A DNA stretch of 64,000 bases from an uncultured Prevotella sp. (GTDB lineage: Bacteria > Bacteroidota > Bacteroidia > Bacteroidales > Bacteroidaceae). Both the position numbers and the translations under genes were made by a program. The notes beneath the pieces were generated by a model that saw nothing but the letters and a program-made list of their open reading frames with translations, was not told the origin of the DNA and did no database searches. Of the stretch, positions 62,011 to 64,000 are shown piece by piece. The DNA lies in assembly GCA_944320235.1 (NCBI GenBank), contig CALUGQ010000004.1, forward strand, positions 62,001 through 126,000, in the 5' to 3' direction. The stretch's first letter is position 1. The number at the start of each line of letters is the position of its first letter.

Positions 62011-64000
62011 AGGCGACCAGAACCCGCAGGCGGACAGCACACATCAGCAAGACCCCCTTGCCGGGGCTTCGACCATCGGCACTGTCTCTGTTGACCCGAA
62101 CGAGATAGTGGGGCCGACGGGTTACGACTCGGTGAGGTGGGTGAGCATCGACGATGTGCTCAACTACACTATCTTCTTCGAGAACGACCCGGAGTTCGCC
62201 ACGGCCAACGCGCAGAAGGTTGATGTGCGCTTCGACTTCGAGGACAAGGAGCAGATAAAGGGATTCCGCCTGGGGCAGTATGGCTTCGCCAATATGTCGT
62301 GGAACATGAAGGAAGACGCCGCTGCCTACGACGGGCGCATGGACCTGACCGACTCGATGCACATATACGTTGACCTCAGGGCGGGCATCGACGTGGTGAG
62401 GCGCCAGGCGTTCTGGACGTTCAGCTCCGTCGACCCGGAGACGGGCTTCGCCCCGTGGCAGCACGACCGCGGCATGCTGCCCGTTAACGACTCGACCCAC
62501 GTGGGCGAGGGCTTCGTGAAGTTCAGCCTCACGCCGCCGTCTGGGCTGGAGACGGGCGACACGATAAGCATCATGGCCAACATTGTGTTCGACCAGAACG
62601 ACACCATAGCCACCAACCGCTGGCGCGTCACCGTAGACGCGGGCAAGCCCGAGAGCCGCGTGAGGGGGCGCGCCGACTCGAAGAACGAGAACCTGTTCCA
62701 CCTCACCATCGAGGCTGCCGACGACAAGGGCGGCTCGGGCCTGAAGCGGGTGGTGCTCTACGAGGCCAACGCCTTCGGCATATACGAGGAGATGTGCGTC
62801 TGCCCGCTCGACACGGTGATAGACTTCGAGGCCGAGCCGGGGCGGCAGTACCGCTTCTTCACGCTGGCCGAGGACAACGTGGGCAACCGCGAGGAGCTGA
62901 AGGAGAAGCCCGACTTCGAGGTGAACGTCAACGCCGCGCCGACCGACATCGCGCTCTCCGACTCGGTGTTCCGCGACGACATTGAGGCCGGGGGCTTCAT
63001 TGCCGAGCTCTCGTCGGTCGACGTGGAGCAGGGCGGGGCGTTCACCTACGCCCTGGCCGAGGGCGAGGGGGCGGCGGACAACGACCTCTTCGCCGTAGAA
63101 GGCTCGCAGCTGCTGGCCAAGGGGGCGTTTGCCTGCGCCGAGGACACGCTGTACAGCATACGGCTCAGCACCACCGACGAGGGCGGCATGACGTTTGCCA
63201 AGGCTTTCCGCCTGCACCTGCGCCACGTGCTTGAGCGGCCCGAGCCCGACACGCTGGCCGTGAGCATCTGCGAGGGCGACGTCTACACCTTCCACGGCAC
63301 CGACTACGACGAGGCCGGCACGTACCGCTTCACTAAGGGCAACGACTTCATGTGCGACAGCGTTTTCGTGCTGCATCTCAGCGTGCTGCCCCAGCCCGAG
63401 CCTCCCACGGTGACGGTAGAGGGCGTGGCCACGCTCGTGTCGTCGGCAGCCAAGGGCAACCAGTGGTTCCGCCAGGACGGCACGCCCGTGGAGGGAGCCA
63501 CCGGGCAACGCTTCACGCCGACGGAGGACGGCACGTACTACGTGGCGGCGGGCAACGGGGCCTGCTACTCGGAGCCGTCGGAGGCCTACCGCGTGCAGCT
63601 CACCGACCGCAGCGAGCTGGCGCTCGACCTTGCCGAGGGCTGGAACTGGCTCTCGTCAAACATCGCCGACGCGCAGTACCGCCAGGCCAAGGACTTCCTC
63701 GCGCCGATAGCGGCCAGTGTGGAGCGCATGGAGGGCGACGGGGGCGAGCTTGCTGCCGACGGCCAGGGCGGCCTCGACGGCTCGCTCGGGGCCTTGCAGC
63801 CCACGGCGGCCTACCTGCTGCTGGCCAACGCCGGCGTGGCCCACACGTGGAGCGGCACGGCCTACGCGCCGGAGAGCACGCCCGTGGCCCTGCATGAGGG
63901 CTGGAACTCCATGGGCTACCTGCCCACGGGGGCTTACCCCGTGGCCGAGGCCCTGAAGAACCTCGCGCCGCAGGAGGGCGACGTGGTGAAAGACTACTTC
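61922..64000 (+). CDS. Large secreted surface protein, 3' end beyond the window
   Basis: An uninterrupted frame of 693 codons runs from ATG 61922 to the last base. ATG 61931 (MKRILLFIGCICCLSWLMA) is an equally likely start and gives a signal peptide. Beyond residue 30 the DNA becomes GC-rich. Recognised parts are a DPNEIVGPTGYD...LNYTIFFENDPEFATA module (about 58-90) found in Bacteroidales surface proteins, a cadherin-like domain (about 340-430, with FTYALAEGEGAADNDLF), an Ig-like domain (about 495-560), and the start of an AEGWNWLSSN module (about 571). Expected role: cell-surface or secreted adhesive protein. The start lies only 4 bases after the RHS stop, so the two are probably cotranscribed. 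Confidence 0.75.
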   Translation, partial: MADMKRILLFIGCICCLSWLMADDNVNCHQGDQNPQADSTHQQDPLAGASTIGTVSVDPNEIVGPTGYDSVRWVSIDDVLNYTIFFENDPEFATANAQKVDVRFDFEDKEQIKGFRLGQYGFANMSWNMKEDAAAYDGRMDLTDSMHIYVDLRAGIDVVRRQAFWTFSSVDPETGFAPWQHDRGMLPVNDSTHVGEGFVKFSLTPPSGLETGDTISIMANIVFDQNDTIATNRWRVTVDAGKPESRVRGRADSKNENLFHLTIEAADDKGGSGLKRVVLYEANAFGIYEEMCVCPLDTVIDFEAEPGRQYRFFTLAEDNVGNREELKEKPDFEVNVNAAPTDIALSDSVFRDDIEAGGFIAELSSVDVEQGGAFTYALAEGEGAADNDLFAVEGSQLLAKGAFACAEDTLYSIRLSTTDEGGMTFAKAFRLHLRHVLERPEPDTLAVSICEGDVYTFHGTDYDEAGTYRFTKGNDFMCDSVFVLHLSVLPQPEPPTVTVEGVATLVSSAAKGNQWFRQDGTPVEGATGQRFTPTEDGTYYVAAGNGACYSEPSEAYRVQLTDRSELALDLAEGWNWLSSNIADAQYRQAKDFLAPIAASVERMEGDGGELAADGQGGLDGSLGALQPTAAYLLLANAGVAHTWSGTAYAPESTPVALHEGWNSMGYLPTGAYPVAEALKNLAPQEGDVVKDYF

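Noticed and set aside
1..64000. tRNA, rRNA, insertion sequence, integrase or prophage genes
   Set aside because: I looked through the gaps and found no cloverleaf, transposase motif, attachment-site duplication or phage structural gene.

Overview
The window is 64 kb of GC-rich chromosome from a member of the order Bacteroidales (Prevotella-like or a close relative; I cannot fix the genus). Three things point there. The putative promoters follow the Bacteroidetes pattern TAnnTTTG. Several protein families are typical of that phylum (DUF2851, the FtsL-like protein, GH95/GH140/GH78 enzymes, LRR_5 surface proteins with a beta-strand tail resembling the type IX sorting domain). The division/cell-wall cluster has the Bacteroidetes gene order.

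Layout. (1) 1-14.1 kb is housekeeping: the 5' end of dapB, a DUF2851 gene, a hotdog thioesterase, dprA, a dusB-type tRNA-dihydrouridine synthase, a zinc-ribbon NUDIX hydrolase, topA, aroK, speA, argB, then on the minus strand a PAP2 phosphatase, a probable 6S-like RNA and an argE-type M20 deacylase. (2) 14.8-32.1 kb is a complete dcw cluster on the plus strand: mraZ-rsmH-ftsL-ftsI-murE-mraY-murD-ftsW-murG-murC-ftsQ-ftsA-ftsZ, followed by a YqeY-type gene and a perfect bidirectional hairpin. MurE carries the DNPR motif of meso-diaminopimelate-adding ligases. mraZ has a likely self-operator of 10-bp-spaced TGGGN boxes over its promoter. (3) 32.2-36.2 kb, minus strand: a secreted LRR protein, a membrane-domain/cytidylate-kinase-like fusion and a DUF1016 (YhcG) nuclease. 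(4) 36.4-47.1 kb: gpmI, a WYL regulator, and three secreted plant-glycan hydrolases in a row (GH95, GH140-like, and GH78 fused to a sialidase-like propeller). (5) 47.3-64 kb is a block of giant secreted proteins: an LRR protein, a 2259-residue CARDB/PKD protein, a 1351-residue RHS/YD-repeat protein, and a large surface protein that runs off the end.

The two most interesting signals are these. First, a composite intergenic repeat occurs in eight gaps and in no gene body: an array of about 22-bp imperfect palindromes (core near GAAACGGGCCGTTTTGC) next to a quasi-palindromic module of about 30 bp, always in the same relative order. Sequences are homogenised within a locus but differ between loci, and at two loci the differences are compensatory in a long perfect hairpin. 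Second, the RHS protein has a sharply AT-rich, apparently imported C-terminal tip of about 190 residues. The AT-rich tract continues past its stop codon into the signal-peptide region of the next gene, leaving no room for a separate immunity gene between them.

I found no tRNA, rRNA, CRISPR array, insertion sequence or prophage. All coordinates were read by eye; domain assignments rest on recognised motifs, not on searches.
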